NCBI RefSeq assembly: GCF_037126465.1
Contig: NC_088206.1
Location: 72,915,687-72,979,686, forward strand
DNA length: 64,000 nt
From: Ornithodoros turicata
Lineage: Eukaryota; Arthropoda; Arachnida; Ixodida; Argasidae
Direction of reading: 5' to 3'
Made by a program: the position numbers and the translations under genes. Below are positions 35,016 through 50,000 of the stretch, piece by piece (the stretch's first letter is position 1; each line of letters begins with the position of its first letter). The notes under the pieces are model-generated. The model saw only the letters and a program-made list of their open reading frames with translations, had not been told where the DNA came from and ran no database searches.

Positions 35016-38000
35016 GTGAGTCCCTGTTCGATGGTATTGAAATCAGGCTTCTTGTACAAAGTACTCCCTGAGTCGAATACTAAGTACCCAATCTTGAAGT
35101 ATTTAAGATAGGGTATTAAATACTCACAGTCGTGGCAGTTGAAATTTGCTATCAAAGAAATACAAAGAGCATTACCAAAAAGCTTTTGTCAGCTTGCAGG
35201 AACAACTGCTTTTTAAAATTACTATCCCATAGCTTACTTAAAGGGAGACTTCGCGAGGATTCGAAAAAAATTAGGTGAGCATCATACCCAACACGGACTG
35301 CTCCCCTGATACTGAATACAGCATTCGCATTCATTTTGTGCGAGTAATTAATTCGTAAATGATGACAATACCGAAACGAAAATGCAAAGTGCACAGTGGT
35401 TCGCCCGGAGGAAGATACTGCGACGTCACCCGGCATTGTCGTCTGCTACGAAGCTTGCATTCTTCCATGCCGGGTGACGTCGGCAGTGTTGCTCTCAGCG
35501 CCCTCTTGCTTCACGGAGGCGAAGCGCTCACTTCGTAATAATTCGTTTGAATGAAATCTGCGCACTTTGGAAATGCGATATTTCGTATGTATGTTCCTGA
35601 CACCCTGTGGGTCACTGCTATGTCACAATCTTTGTGGTGATTTTGTTGCGCAGTCCCATTTTAAGTTAGATTACTAAACACTGACCTTCGAAAATATTTG
35701 TAAGATACGAAGTTACTCGCAAAAGTGTTTAACATACGTCACTTAAATACGGTACTCAAGGTATCGTAGAAGTCCCCTTGAAATCTGCGTTTGAAAAGAA
35801 ATTTAAAAAATCTGTCAGTAGTACTAAACCTCGTACTGACCTCCGAACCTTTGCAGGTACCCACATATTTGGCAACATCACCCCTGCCCACCCGCACAGA
35901 CATTGGCGAAGAACTCAATAAGCTGAAAGCCTCGTTCGAACAAATGACCATCGAAGAAGAGCGCATGCGCGTGCCCGACGTCACCAGGTCGACTCCCGCG
36001 GGCACGTCGCCCGAAGCGCCCGTCACGGTCGCCCCGTCACCCGTCTTGTCCGGCCTCATCAGCCCCATCGCATCCGCTTGTCCCTCGTGCATCGATAGTC
36101 CCAGCGGTACGGTCACGCCCACCGTCGAGCCACGTCGGCCATCCACGGCGAGGGCGCACAAGCCATCGCCGCAGACGGCAAAGAAGCCAAAGGAATCCAT
36201 CGGAGTCCAGACGGAGCCGTCGCTCACCGGTTGTGAAGAGGTACATGATTGAGCCTTTGATTCGGCGCAATCGCTGTGAGAGGGCTCTTAAGCGCCGCCT
36301 CGAGTTTGTAGGGTGCACGACCTACTAGATTATAGCGACCACGTCATAATTAGACCCTGAAGTTTTCGGGTTATATATTTTTCCGGATTCGGGGGGTAGA
36401 AATCGGGTCGTTAAATTGATGTCGAAAATTCGGGCAGAAAAATTACCATCGGACTGAGTTCGGGTTGAAATCGGGCATTATTGTAGAATAAACGTTCACT
36501 GTACCATTTATCCAGAATGCCAGAAGTAAGGGGCAGTCGCATATTTTGTGAGGAACCAGTATGTCGATGCCTTGAGGTGCTTGGCCTAGGTGCAGGTTTG
36601 CAGGTAGAAATCAGGTTTAGCCCTAGATAGGTGAACCTCAATTCGGGGTGCAAATTCGGGGAAAAATTGGGTTTAACCCTAAAACATCAGGGTCTAGTCA
36701 TAATCGGCAAACCCATTGAGGGGCCCGTCCGCGCGATCCGCTAGGGGCGCTACTCATCGGCCCACGAGATCTCCATCACAGTTGGACGACGGAAATTTGC
36801 ACAGTTGGCGTAGCAGACGACGGCGACAGTTTCTGCGAAAACATGTAGAATGATGATGATAAATCAACTCTAGAAACGAGCGTCTCTCGTGGGACAGCCA
36901 TCGCTTGTACAGAAATACTGAGGTAAGCTAAAGTACTACAGAATACTGTAGAAATTGAGGCAGCAATATAAGCAACATGCGTACTAAAAAAAGATCTTCA
37001 AACTTTCTTTGTTAAGAAATGGAAATGTTATTTTTCACCAGCTATTGCACACTGTTATTGCATTTCCCACACTCGATATAAATAGTGATTGCTACTTTTA
37101 GTTTGTGTTGATAATATGTGACATGATGTATGCTGCCGGAACTTTGGGCGGCACAGCCTTGTCGAGTTACTTACGGAAACTTTTAGCTTCGCTGTCCCAC
37201 CGTGTAATGTGGTAAACCAATTGAATTGAATTGAATTGAATTGAATGACCGAGCCGATGAGTAGCGCCACCGCTACCATCCAAATGCGGCGTTGAGAAGG
37301 GGCCCGTACGACATGGTCGCCGTAATCTAGTAGGTCGCGGTAGAGCGTGAATCGTAAAGTATTCGTTCCCCCAGAATTCCGAAGACACCTTTGCGGAGGA
37401 CCCGCGGCACCCGAAGCGGAAGAAGAAGAAGCTGCGGAGACGCTCGAAAGCGAGCGAGGAGCCTCTACGAATGTCGCCGCTGGTGCCGGACGACGAAGAC
37501 ATCTTTCAGATGGACAGCGACTATGACGTTGATCACATAATCACAGCTATATCAGTGACTGGTGCATCGAGCTCGTCGCATTCTCCTACCCCGCAGCCAA
37601 TCGTACACCCGACCCTCCTCAGTCGATCCGTTACCGTGCCCATGGGAATCGGCACTCCGCGAGAGGACTGGCAGCAACTGGTCACTCCGAAAAGGCTGTC
37701 CGCGACTTACTCTGGCGGCGGAATGCATCCATTCAGTGACGGCGACCTCACCCCACCTCATAGGTAATCTTTGGGCATGATGCTTTGTTTCGTAGATTAT
37801 TTTGGCCGTTATGATGAAATGCTTGGGCACTTGGGAATAAAACTGAAAAACACTGCAAAGTACACCCCACTGTGTTTTGGTTTGCCTGTACCACAAACTG
37901 ACTCCATTATCTGCTTCATTTGGTTTGTGTTCATCATAATGACAAAATCAATGTTAAGGCATGTACATTATGCCACCAAGAATTTGTGGTACGAAAACAG

Positions 38001-41000
38001 AGAAACGAAGCAGATGACATAGCCTCGTTTAGTAGCTTTCGAGCTGAAACGAACAAAATATACCGTGAAACATGTATATATAGAGCCTGAAGTTTTCGGG
38101 AAATATTTTTTCCTACATTCGGGGGGGTAAAGATCGGGTAAATAAACGTGTGCACTAAATTCACGCAAATTCGGGTGAAAAAACTTCCAGTACGCTAAAT
38201 TCGGGGAGAGATCGGGATCGGTTATTCAAACTAACTGTAGCAGTTTGGTACAAACTGTGATGTAACTGCATTTTTCTGCCAAACAAGTAAGTTAGTGCGT
38301 TCCTACAGACATCCCAGTGAGGGCAATTTGCCGAGTAAAAACCGGGTTTCACCCTAAAGAGGCAACCTTCAATTCGGGGTGCAAATTCGGGGAAGAATGG
38401 GGTAAAACCCTAAAACTTCGGGCTCTATGTATCGGCTAACATTCAGCGCAGGATCCTAGCTAACTAAATAATCATTACCAGCCCTCAAGTTTCACGACCT
38501 GCAAGTCCAAAGTCGGACACGGAATACGAGAACCGCATGATGGACGCCAACAGCCAGACAGAGGACAACACCATTAGCTGGACGTGGGGAGAACTGCCGC
38601 ACATTCCGCAGAAGTCTCGCTTCAAGGAAGCGGAAGAAGCGCGCGATGCGGAGACGACGTTGAAGGGGGAGCCGTTGTCGTCGGATGACGAAGAGCTGGT
38701 CAAACTCAGTGAGTATAAGAGCGTGCGAAATGTGTAGACTCCCACTTTGTCCCAGGTTGTGTTCTGCTGGATGTGTTAAAACCGGTCATTCTGTTATTCT
38801 TCACAACAGGTATGATAGTAATTTGGACACCTGTCTCAAATGCGTCACACAGTACTTCAGTATCATGTGGTACAGCTTGAAGCAGAGTTAACTTGAATGC
38901 ACGTCCAAGAGACACCCTTGCGGTACTTATGGGAAGAAATTAGGGGAAAGAGTGTTTTGGACTATCCCACTTGTGTTACAGGGGTGTCTGTCGTCAGCCG
39001 TGCGCTGTGAATGGCTCGATTAGGAGCATTGCCTTCAGCTGTGGTTCTAAACACTGCGTTTATGGCGATTACGCGAGCCGATATTGCCGATATCACATAT
39101 TGTGGTCCCGTTGGCACCTACCTATTAAGAATCTTGTGCGCCCGAAATGATCATCAGTAGCGTTCTATAGGTGAATTAAAGAATGAGTGTGTGTTGCTCG
39201 TCAGAGCGGTTGCAGTAGTTAAGTTGACGTGCGCTATTACGTCAAAAGTATATCAGATCCGCGACCGGGTTCGTAACCGCGCTAGTTCAAATAGGTGTAT
39301 CAGCATTGTAGCCATGCAGATTTCGGATAGTTTATTTCTTGTCCATTTATTTCTTATTCCCAGCTTGCTTGCTGGTTTATTCTCAGCTGAATAAATATGC
39401 ATTCACTTACGTTTATTCTCATTCCTTTTAATTCTATTATGGAACGCTGCTGATGATCAATTTGGATGCACGAGATTTTCCCCTGTAACACGAGTGAGAT
39501 AGTCCCAACACTCTTTCCCTTTATTTCTCCTAAGCGTCTCTGCTCTGCAGCGTGAAGCTGCGTTCAAGTTAAGTCTGCTTCAAGCTGTACCTGTCTGCTA
39601 GTCCGGGGCGGGCTCCCAGTGTTTTCCTCGGTGAACGTAGAAGGTCGCCACCGTTAAGTTTCTAAAAGTGTTCAAAATTAATTAGCACGAAAAGTATGGA
39701 GAACTGAGAGGCGATGACTACTGTGTGTCATGATGAAGACAAGTTCTGCATGATGGTATCTTAAAACGTGGTGGTTATATTTCACTTTACAGTCCCTTTA
39801 AACGCAAGGAATAAGCATAAGGTGGATGGAACATGAACATTTTTTTTCGCACAGATCACCCGAAAATGTTAGCACGAATGGCCGATTTAAACGCAAAGTC
39901 TCGTAACCATAATTTACAAAGTTCCTTTTACTAGGCTTTTAAACGAGCATGAAAAATGCAAACTCTATTGCTTTCACAGAAAGAGACGTAGCCAACCACT
40001 CGATGCTGGGAGGTGTGCTCAGCTTCATGAAACCCAGCACGAAAAAGGTGAAGGAAGAGACGATGACCGAAGGAATCTACCTGGATGACATCGACCCTCA
40101 AGACTTGGACCCCGAGGTAGCTGCGCTGTACTTCCCAAAGTATAGGTAAGCCAATTCCTCCCATTCTTTTGCACATTAGCCGTCAATGATGTAACTGTAG
40201 CACCTCAACGAGCGTCTTCGACCAGATCTCGACAGTCTCCGCGGCAGAGGGACGACGACGTTGAGTCTGGCAATGGCCCATCCCTTTCTCAGTCGCCCAT
40301 CAGCGATGGGGGAGCGGGACAGCTGGCTGCGCTGCACGCTCTCGACAGCGACAGCGAGGAACGGCACAGTGCATTTGAGCCTCCAAGGTAGGGGACGTTT
40401 CTTTGATTAAAGTAACGAAATAATTATGAGGAAAAATAAATAGTGACCAATAATAATAGTATGCAGGGTGTTCAAAGATTAAGCTTTCACGAGCGCTACA
40501 CAAACACAGCGGTGACAGGAAACCGGACGATAACTTTACGCTCCTCGTGTAAGAAACAGGTGCTGCTAATTATGTAGCACCTGTTTCTTACTCAAGGAAC
40601 AGAAAAAGTAGTGCCGGTTTTCTTTTGTTCCCCTATTTATAAAGTGCTAGTGAAAGCTTAATTTTGAACACTCTGTAGCGTGTCCCAGAGGGAGTGCAAG
40701 ATTGGAATTGTTGCTAGTTAAAGATGTTAGTTAACAATGCTAGTTAGCTAGACAGCACCATTTTTTTATATGTTGTTTGTGCGGCGTTGAAAATTTTCCA
40801 GCTGCGGTGCAGACACTTTGTGATTTGTGGTCGTGGGATGCTACACGAAGAACCTATTACAAGATAGGATTAAGATTAATATGATTAAAGCTCCTAGCTT
40901 TAAAAGTGATAATTTCTAGTGTCAGTGAGTAACTGAGTGATATGCTCTGTATGTCTGAACAGTATGATTATGATTAGATCCCCTAGCTGTCTACGATTCC

Positions 41001-44000
41001 GCGAAATTTTGCAGAATTGACAGTGTCTCGCGGAACCTGCCGTTTCCCTCAGAATCGTCTTTTTCGTGGAATATTTGATATAAAATTACAGAAATCATGT
41101 AAGGATTTCAATACAGTCAAACTCCTTTATAGCGAACGCGTTTTTAACGAAAATACCACTACAGCAAATTTTTTTGCGGTCCCGCTGGAGACCTATAGGT
41201 CTAATAATGGACATCCTTTTTAACAAAAATACCTTTACTGCGAATTTTTTTTTGCTGTCCCCTGAGTTTCGTTGTAAAGGAGTTTGACTGTAATCTGCAA
41301 CATTTTCACGCATTAAACCCGATCAGTCACGACTGCGGTGCCCGATGCGACTGATATTGCTTTCACTTGCGCGGCTGAACGTGAAGCGACGAAAGAAAAT
41401 TTTATGACAGGAACGCCAGGAGAGAAATTGTCACAGTTGTCAATTTTCTTTGCGTTCTGAAAAGTTTGGAAAGGCTGGAAAACTGCTCGGGACAGATGAC
41501 ACCCCACTGTTATGTGGATGATGTTATGTTGCAGACCATTGTTATTCATTATTATTCTTTATGAGGACAGCGGTCAATGGAACCCCCACATCCCAGTTGC
41601 ACGAACTGCCTTCCTGTTACCTTTTTTTTGACACCGAGCATCACAGAAAATCTTCCATTACTCACGAGTGACTTGAAGGTACAGTCCCACCCACAAACTC
41701 ACCCATGACCACACATCTACTTCGCTAATTTTTTTCACCCTAAAGATGCTCGGATTATTACATTGAGTTTTAAAGGTGCTGGTTCCGCAGCTCCCGCAAC
41801 TGCGGAGGCTCCGGCGACTCTCCGGCGGAATTCCGGCATACTCTCAACATCCGGCGACTGCTCTTGTCACGTATTCCATCGAAGAGCATTCAAACTGCGC
41901 CCCTGTTTCACGTGGGATTTTCGATACTGTGGTCAGTGGTACAGATGCAAAATTTCCGGAAATTTTGAATCGCTCGAAAAAACATGGTATTTTTCGTTTT
42001 TTTTTTTTCGAAAAAATTGGAAAAAAGGGAAACAAATGTGGTTACTGCTGAGTCGAAGCATTGCCGGCCAAACCACAGCATACAATGAGCTAGAAGCTTT
42101 AGTAGTTCTCATCCTCTAGGCATCAATGCAGAGCAGAGCATATCATGAGACTGCTGTCTACTCAGCGATAGGTAATTAGAACAACCTCGTCCATTCCGAC
42201 CAGAACTCTGACATTACGTGAATGCGATGGCGATCGCTCGGAGCGGCCAGATGGAGCTCTAAGTTGGTGGTTGTTGGCGGACTAGAGGTACCTAAGGCAC
42301 TGTTGGAGGGTTGGAACGCATCGAAGGCACGAAAATTTACATTTTTGAATTTTGTCGCCCGAAAATTTTGGGCTATTTTTCTGGAGACAAGTAAAAAAAC
42401 AAAAAAAAACTTTTTTCCCCCCAAAAAATTTCCGGGTTTTTTTTCGGGGCTTTGCATCTCTAGTCAGTGGTCAAGGAGGAGTAGTAAAATTACACCGTAG
42501 TTTCAAAATACAGACTGGAAATGATGCGACCGTCCCTCTAAGTTGGACGGGGCACTGCACGCACTATCAATCAAATCAATCAATCAATTAATTTATTGAC
42601 CTCCCAGAAGTCCCATACGGGCGTAACGGGCACTAATTTACTAACTTTGTTCTTGCTTCCACTAAAACGCTTTTCTCTTCGAGACATCTTCTGACAAACG
42701 TTCAACTCCTGTCTTGGTAGGAAATTTTCCGACCTGGCCATGTCGCTCTGTGGCGGCCTGGTTGACTGCGACCATTCCATGATGGAGGAAAAGTTTTCGC
42801 ACTTCATGGTTACCTACGACCAGTTCTGCGAGAATCCCGACCTGATAAACAGCCAGGATTTGGTCATTAGAATGGGCGGAAAGTACGTCTCTCTCTCTCT
42901 CTTCTCTTGCGCTCTTTGAATGCATATCCTTTTCTGTCTGCATTGTCATTGGTAGGGCCCCAGATTTTTACGCACTAAAAAAGGCCGAAAATAGTCGGGC
43001 ATTTGAGCCCCGAAAGGCACCTAAACGGGCAGTAAAAAGAAAAAAAATAGGTACGTTCTCCCGAGGATGTATTTGACTTTCTTGTATAGCTTTTCACACT
43101 ATGCCACGCTGGTGCTTGTGCTAATTTAAACATGATATTTTCTACTCTTTGTACAAAAATACTTCTATGGCTGTCACGCATAGCCGAGCCGCCAGCCTGT
43201 AAACACGCCGTTGCTACGTCAAGATTGTACTGACACTTCTAACTCCCTTAGTCCAAATTTACATTGTGAAGCATTTCTGCTCGCATTATCAACCGTCGAG
43301 ACAACAGGCGTGAAACGATATGAGACAGGTGCAGAGAAGGAACAGCAGAAGAAGCCACACACACGTTTACCTGTCGGTGACTGACACACGTGGTCACACT
43401 GAAATCGTATTTATTTTCCTTGATTCTGCGGTTTGTGCAAAGTTCCAGCTTGTCATTGACAGCTTAGGCAACAAATAAGTTATGGTGACAATTCACTTAC
43501 ACGGTCTCGCCAAACACGCACAGAAAATGACAAAAGATCCCCGTGCAGTATTGCAGTTTTGTTGGGAAGCCCGCTGGCGGCAAAGGAAACCACCTCTGCC
43601 CCTCCGCGAGCAATCAGATTGGCTGGATGAAAAGCGTTTGCAGATTTGCACTCTGGAAATGCCTCGCGTCAGGGGTGATGCGGTGCCCCCTCGAAAAACG
43701 CGCTTGTGCACTGATATCTTAGCTGCTCATTGTCCTGAATCATGTTTTTAGTATATCCCAGCAGCTGGTTTTGAAGGTTTGGAAATGCCAAGAGAGGCTG
43801 CATGTCTTGATCCCTTCTTCTATCTGAATAACTTCTAGCTAACCCAAATACCGAACAAAACCGACGTACCGAACAAAACTGTAGAGCCTTCAGCTACTGG
43901 TGTGAAACCCACAGTCGTTAGTAACAAAAAGAAAAAGCACATAATTGCACATAATGGACATGTGGACATAATAGGGCATACTTGCACAACGCCTCTACCA

Positions 44001-47000
44001 TGCTCTGAGGTCGTCGGAGGCCAAAGACAGGACTTGCTGCACGAGCAGTGTAGAGTGGGTGACGAGAAATGGAGCATAGTTAGCACCCTTGTTTTTAGTT
44101 TTTTTTTTTGTTTTTTTTTGTGTGTGTGTGTTTGTAAACATATGTTAAAAGCATGAAGAGGTGGACAAAGAGGGCCTGGCAAGGTTAAAAAAACAGCGAT
44201 TATGGAACGAGATCGAGAGAAGGGCACGCAAACTGGAAAGTGTTGTGTCTAGATCCTGGCCCTGGTTATTTGGTCGCCTGCACCAGTTTGCAAACGTGCT
44301 AACATTTGTGTTAGACGGTGTTTGCACCTTTTGTGCATCTGTTTTCTCTTTGTGTTCCTCTATAGGCTATAGATAGCTTTCATTGACATTTTGTTTTTAT
44401 TTCTTTTTAGATATTACAACTGGAATGCCATATCTCCGCATCTGCTATCGCTCGCAATGTATCACAGGCCGTTACCCGAAGTAAGTTGAAGCATATTCTA
44501 CTTACGTAAACATGCAAAAAGCTACGTACGTAATAACGTGTTGTTCTTTTCTTTTACTTGAGCTTGAGACTGATAAAGTTTTTTTTGTGTTTCTTTTATA
44601 TAGCTAACTCTGTTGTGGCTGCTCTAACAGGGCCAACAAAATCATCTGATAACACATTTTTTTGCCTCTGGTTGACTTAATCGGCTACTTTTGTGCGCTA
44701 CTAAAATGTGAAATGTGTGCGAGAGAAGGAACAAAAAGGCTAAAGGAACGCGTTGTTGCCATTGCAGAAAACATTAAACAGGCTGGCAGACATTCACATG
44801 CCAAAGAAGAAGAAGAGGTCCTACTCCTGGTGGTCTTGGGGACGAACGGAAGCAAAAGCTGATGGAGTAGAAAAGGCTGGATCACAGGTCTGTACTAGTT
44901 GAGTGCTTTTTTGTGCGTACACTGCCAAAAATAATCCACTCATGGGGCAAGACACACAACTTTACATCTCCACCATCGAGCTCAAGATGCTGCTGTTAAG
45001 CATGTGGTACATGACTTAGAGTCATTAACACTTAGGGCCCTCAGTTTTCGGGTTTTATTTTTTGTGAAAATCGGGGGGTAAATATCGGGTTGAAAATCAG
45101 GACCTGCCAAACAGGGTAAAATCGGGTGATATACTGAGAAGTGATGTATTTTCGGGTGAAAAAAAAAAATATACTTTTATGTGTTGAAATTCATTAATTA
45201 ATAATTGGGGGGTTACATCACGAGACAACTGATGTCATAAGTTCAAGATGGCTTTCCCGTAACACAAATAAATGAATCGAAAAGTTCCGCTAATTTTCTA
45301 CAACCGTACATTTAAAGCAACACTAAGGATTCGTTGAAGTGGGCTTGACCGCAATACACGGAAGTGTTAGGTGAAGCCAACTTTCAAATGGTGACGCCTA
45401 CCAAAGGAACATTTTTCACGCTAGAAATCGGGCCTGCATGCAAGCGTCCACAAATCCAAACCCGTAGTGTTTTGTTTACTTCACCAGCAAGACGCGGCGC
45501 GGTCGGGAGCAAGTCGGGAGCGATCACGCGATTGCCGTAGTTCGCGCGTGTGCGGATCAAGTCCTTGGTTTGCACTCTCGCAAGCCCGGTTTACAGGTTT
45601 TATAGGGTTAAACCCGAACTATTTTGATATAAATCGGGGGGTAAAAACGGGCTTTATCGGGTTTTACCCGAAAACTGAGGGCCCCATTAACACTGCATCA
45701 AATACAGTCTGCCCTCGAGGAACTTAACCATCAGTGGGGTACACCCGGAACAGCTGCAGTATAAATTGCCCAATTGGAGTGCGGCAACATCCTTCCATAG
45801 TTCACGCTTTCCTACATATTTCTGCGGTTATCAGTATGTATTAGACGGGGTTGCTCGACATTATTATTCGATTCGATATCCAAAGTTAAACATTTGAAAT
45901 ATTCGTGTTCGACATTTTTCCTATTCGCACAGCCCTAATTTATCTACCAAACATCGGGCATTAAAAGTGAATCTTACGCTTCAAAACTTCTCAAATTCAT
46001 CAGGATAAATGTGGGTGAAAATAAAATATGAAAAAATAAATGAAAACCTTCGTTTCGTTTAGGCACCCAAGGTTTAGTACGGGCCAGGTCAGCATGCGTT
46101 AATATTGACGAATTTAATACGAAATAATAATACCAACTCTAAGAGCATTCACGCATCTTTCAACGCACTGTTTGACTCGGAAGCGGACTTTTTAATTGAT
46201 TTTCACCCAAGTTCAAATGTAGTGCTTCAGCTTAGCAATCCCCGTACTTCACGCTGTTGTTAAGATAAATGTTAAGATAAATTAAGATAACATTCGCCTT
46301 ATATTCAAGCCTTATTACTTGCCTCTTACGAACAGCACAGCGACGAAAATCTCGCGACAAGCGACGGCAGCGACGGCTCGGACATTCCCGCCATGGTGAA
46401 AGTTCCGGAGCTTGGCAGCGAGGCCACGGTGCCCGTGCTCCGGCTGCCCAACTCAACAAACCTCACAAAGCTGTGAGTAGTCTCTTTTCTGTGCAAAGCT
46501 GCTAAGCGTTTCTATTCAATCCGTTAAAATTTTGTGCCTATCAAATGAAATCATTTATCTTACTCGAAAAATGTTACGAAACAGAAATGTGTCGAGGGAG
46601 GCGAAGGAGGACCACTACACCACGTCCGCCTCGAGCGACACCGATACGCACGACAACGTAAAGGTGTCGCCCCCCCGCGAGATATACAAAGATCGGGACT
46701 TCGAAGATAAGCCGAGGTGTGAAAAGTACAAGAAGACGCTCAGGCTGTCGTCTGACAAGATCGTAAGATTCAGTGTTTTTTTTTCCCGCACCTCCATTTC
46801 TGCGCGCCAGCCTCGGATTTTTCGGTCGCTGTGAACCGCTCGAACTTTTGAATCCTTTCAGGCGAGTCTCAACCTAAAAAGCGGTGCGAACGAAGTGGTG
46901 TTCAGCGTCACCACTGCCTACCAGGGAACAACCCGTTGCATGTGCCATATCTACCTCTGGAAGCACGACGACAAGATCGTCATCTCCGACATCGACGGCA

Positions 47001-50000
47001 CGATTACAAAGTGAGCGGACCTTTGGATCCGTTTCCTTTGCATTCGCCTAACAGCTGTTGCCCCCCCCTTCTTGTAGGTCAGACGTCCTGGGACACATCC
47101 TTCCAATCCTGGGCAAGGACTGGGCCCAATCTGGTGTGGCGAAGCTCTTCACCAAGATTCGAAATAACGGCTACCAGTTCCTGTACCTGTCTGCTCGCGC
47201 CATCGGACAGGCGCACCTGACGCGAGAGTACCTGCGTAGCATTCGCCAGGGTGACCTGTGGCTGCCGGACGGACCCTTGTTGCTGTCGCCCACTTCTCTT
47301 ATCAATGCATTGCACAGGTACTAGTTACAGGAATTGCATTGCCGGAAATTAGAAAATTTTTCATAGGCAAAAGAAATGTAGTCGGTGAAATTATTAATCC
47401 TAATGTCCGTGAGGACCCTCGGGGTATTTAGAAATTATTTAAACAAATAACCCAACAATAAACAAACAATAAACCAACCCACAAACTAATAAATGCTCCT
47501 TTTACATATTCCCCCTCTCCTCGGAAATCTGTCTGTACATTAGAAGCCTTTTATTGCAAAAAAAAAAAAAAAGAAAACGATTCACTTCTCCATCTCTGTG
47601 TTACGCATTTTGCAGGGAAGTCATCGAGAAGAAACCGGAAGAATTCAAGATCAGCTGTCTCCGCGACATCCAGACACTCTTCAACAGCATTCCCGAAAAC
47701 CCGTTCTACTCTGGCTTTGGCAATAAGATAAATGTAAGCGTGCCGGCAACACTGTTACTGCGAATGAACGCCGCGCAGTTCCACGAAACGTGTCATTCTT
47801 AGCCGGGCTTGTTTCCGTAGGACACGCTGGCCTATCGTGCCGTCGGAATCCCGGTGTCGCGCATCTTCACCATCAACCACAGAGGAGAACTGAAGTTGGA
47901 ACTTATGCAAAACTTCCTTTCATCGTAAGCGGTCTTGTTTGTGTTTGACTGATCGGTTATTGACTTTTGTAATAAGCTTGAGGTAGTAGAGAACATAGAT
48001 TGAGAAGTTACCCGTCAAAAAGAACTCGTTACAAGTCAAGTTACCGTGTGCAAAATGTAACTAAGTTAATAACGAAGTTCTTCAGCCTGAAATGTAACTC
48101 GCAGTTACTGAGTTACTTAAAAAAAAGAACGAGTTACTTCCAAGTTACTTCGATTTGTTTCGGTTTCAGTCTGTCTACCAATGTCATGATGACATTTCTC
48201 TGGTAGAGGTCTATTCGAACGCTAGCATCTTACTCCGTGTGGGCGCACAATGGGTCAGCTTCATTTCAATGGCAGCGGCTCTTACTTCCTGAATAAAGTA
48301 CCGTCATTGATTGAATATCACGTTTTACGGTAAAAAATGCCATGGAGGAACCGGAGAGAAAGCAAGAAAATATGTGGACATGAGTGAAAAGCGAGTTAAA
48401 AGTAACTCGGAACTTAACTTAAGTTACTTTGGCAAAGTTACCCGAAAAAGGAACGAGTTCCTCTGAAAGTTGCCACGGCGCAAAAGTACCGAGTTAAGTT
48501 ACAAGTTACCAAAAAAAAGGAACTTAGTTACAGTAACAAGTTACCTCGAACTCTGGTAGAGAATATGGTAGAACATCTGTACAGTAAACCTGCATATATA
48601 GTAAAGGTATGGATATAGTAAGGAGAGCTTGAGGTCCAGATTTAGCAGCCGGACGCAGCGACATCTTTTGATCTTTTTTTTTCTCTCGACAGTAGAGACA
48701 ATTCACAGAGAAATGGATGCAGTAAAGAAAAAGGTTTTGGAATAAAATACCTAGGTGCTTCAAAACTAAACTCTCACGAGAGAAGACAGGATTGCAGGAG
48801 ACAGATAACCTGTTTGAGAGTCTGCACACTGAATGAATCTTCTTGTGCCACCTGCTGGTCATTGCAGCTTGCATGAGAACTTTGGCATGGCAGTTTCAAG
48901 GCTTCAAATGGTTGCTTTGAGTGCTACAGTAAATGTATTGGAATTTTGTTTCGCAAGTAATGCGCAGATAATGTCACCTTATTGGAATGTAGTAATAAAT
49001 ACAATTACGGAGGACGCTATAAGTAGAGCTCCTAGCTTTCCACAAATTTTCGCAGATCCGGCTATGTCTCTCGCAACGTGCTATTTCCCGCAGAATCGTC
49101 TGTTTTTTTTTTTCGGATTATTCGATATCTTACAGAATTATGTAAGGATTGCAATCGACCTGTGACATTTTCATTGGTTAAACCCGATCAGCTACGATTG
49201 CAGTGCCTGACACCACTGATAATGCTGGCACGTACACGGCTAAATGTGCCGTGACGAAAGGAAATGTAATGACAGCGGCACGTGGAGAGGGATTCGTAGA
49301 GTTGAGCCTAGTTCTTTTTGCACACCGAAAAGTTACGAGAGGCTGGAAAAGCACCTGTGATCGGTCTGTATCGGATCTTCCGAGAATTATGCGCTTTTTT
49401 CTTTCTTTTTTTTTCGCTTCTTTCTCTTACCCACGGAGTCCCACAAATTTCTAAATCCCACTTCGTGGAAAAGTAAATTTTGCATCACAGAAAGCTAGGG
49501 GTTTTAACTACAGGTAATGTACAGGGAGTGACTTTTTTGGTTTTTTTAAACCCGATCCCGCCCGGTTGTTCCCCCCCCCGAACTGACCTCCGACCGATTC
49601 GGGTTAAACCCGATTTCTCACCAAAAATTCCAGTCACTATGAAATCCTCAAGTGACGTTTCCATTGAAGACGAACAAAGGTGACCCCATGTAACGCATGT
49701 AAGAATGGGTCACTTATGTTCCCAGAAATACACCCACGTGTGTCAGCGCTGTCTGTGCCTTCGGGGATTAGTGCTGGTAGGTCACCAACAACATTAACAA
49801 CAACAGCAACAACAAAAAAAAAAGATTAGGAAAGGGCTTAATAGACAAGAGGAGAAGCAAAAACATCCGAATGCACAGTTATCGACTGATTTCTCCCCGA
49901 ATAACAGATTTGAAAATGGCTGAGAAAGCCATTTAACCCCCCCCCCCCAAAAAAGTCGCTCCCTAGAATTATGTATGATGGAAATTCAACCACTGATATA

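Noticed and set aside
40201..40225. Lipin exon 7 starting at 40201
   Set aside because: With the phase of exon 6 this acceptor leads to an in-frame TGA; 40226 keeps the open, lipin-like frame.
43482..43751. 90-codon frame in lipin intron 8
   Set aside because: No splice borders that keep the lipin frame, and no family resemblance; exons 8 and 9 join in phase without it.
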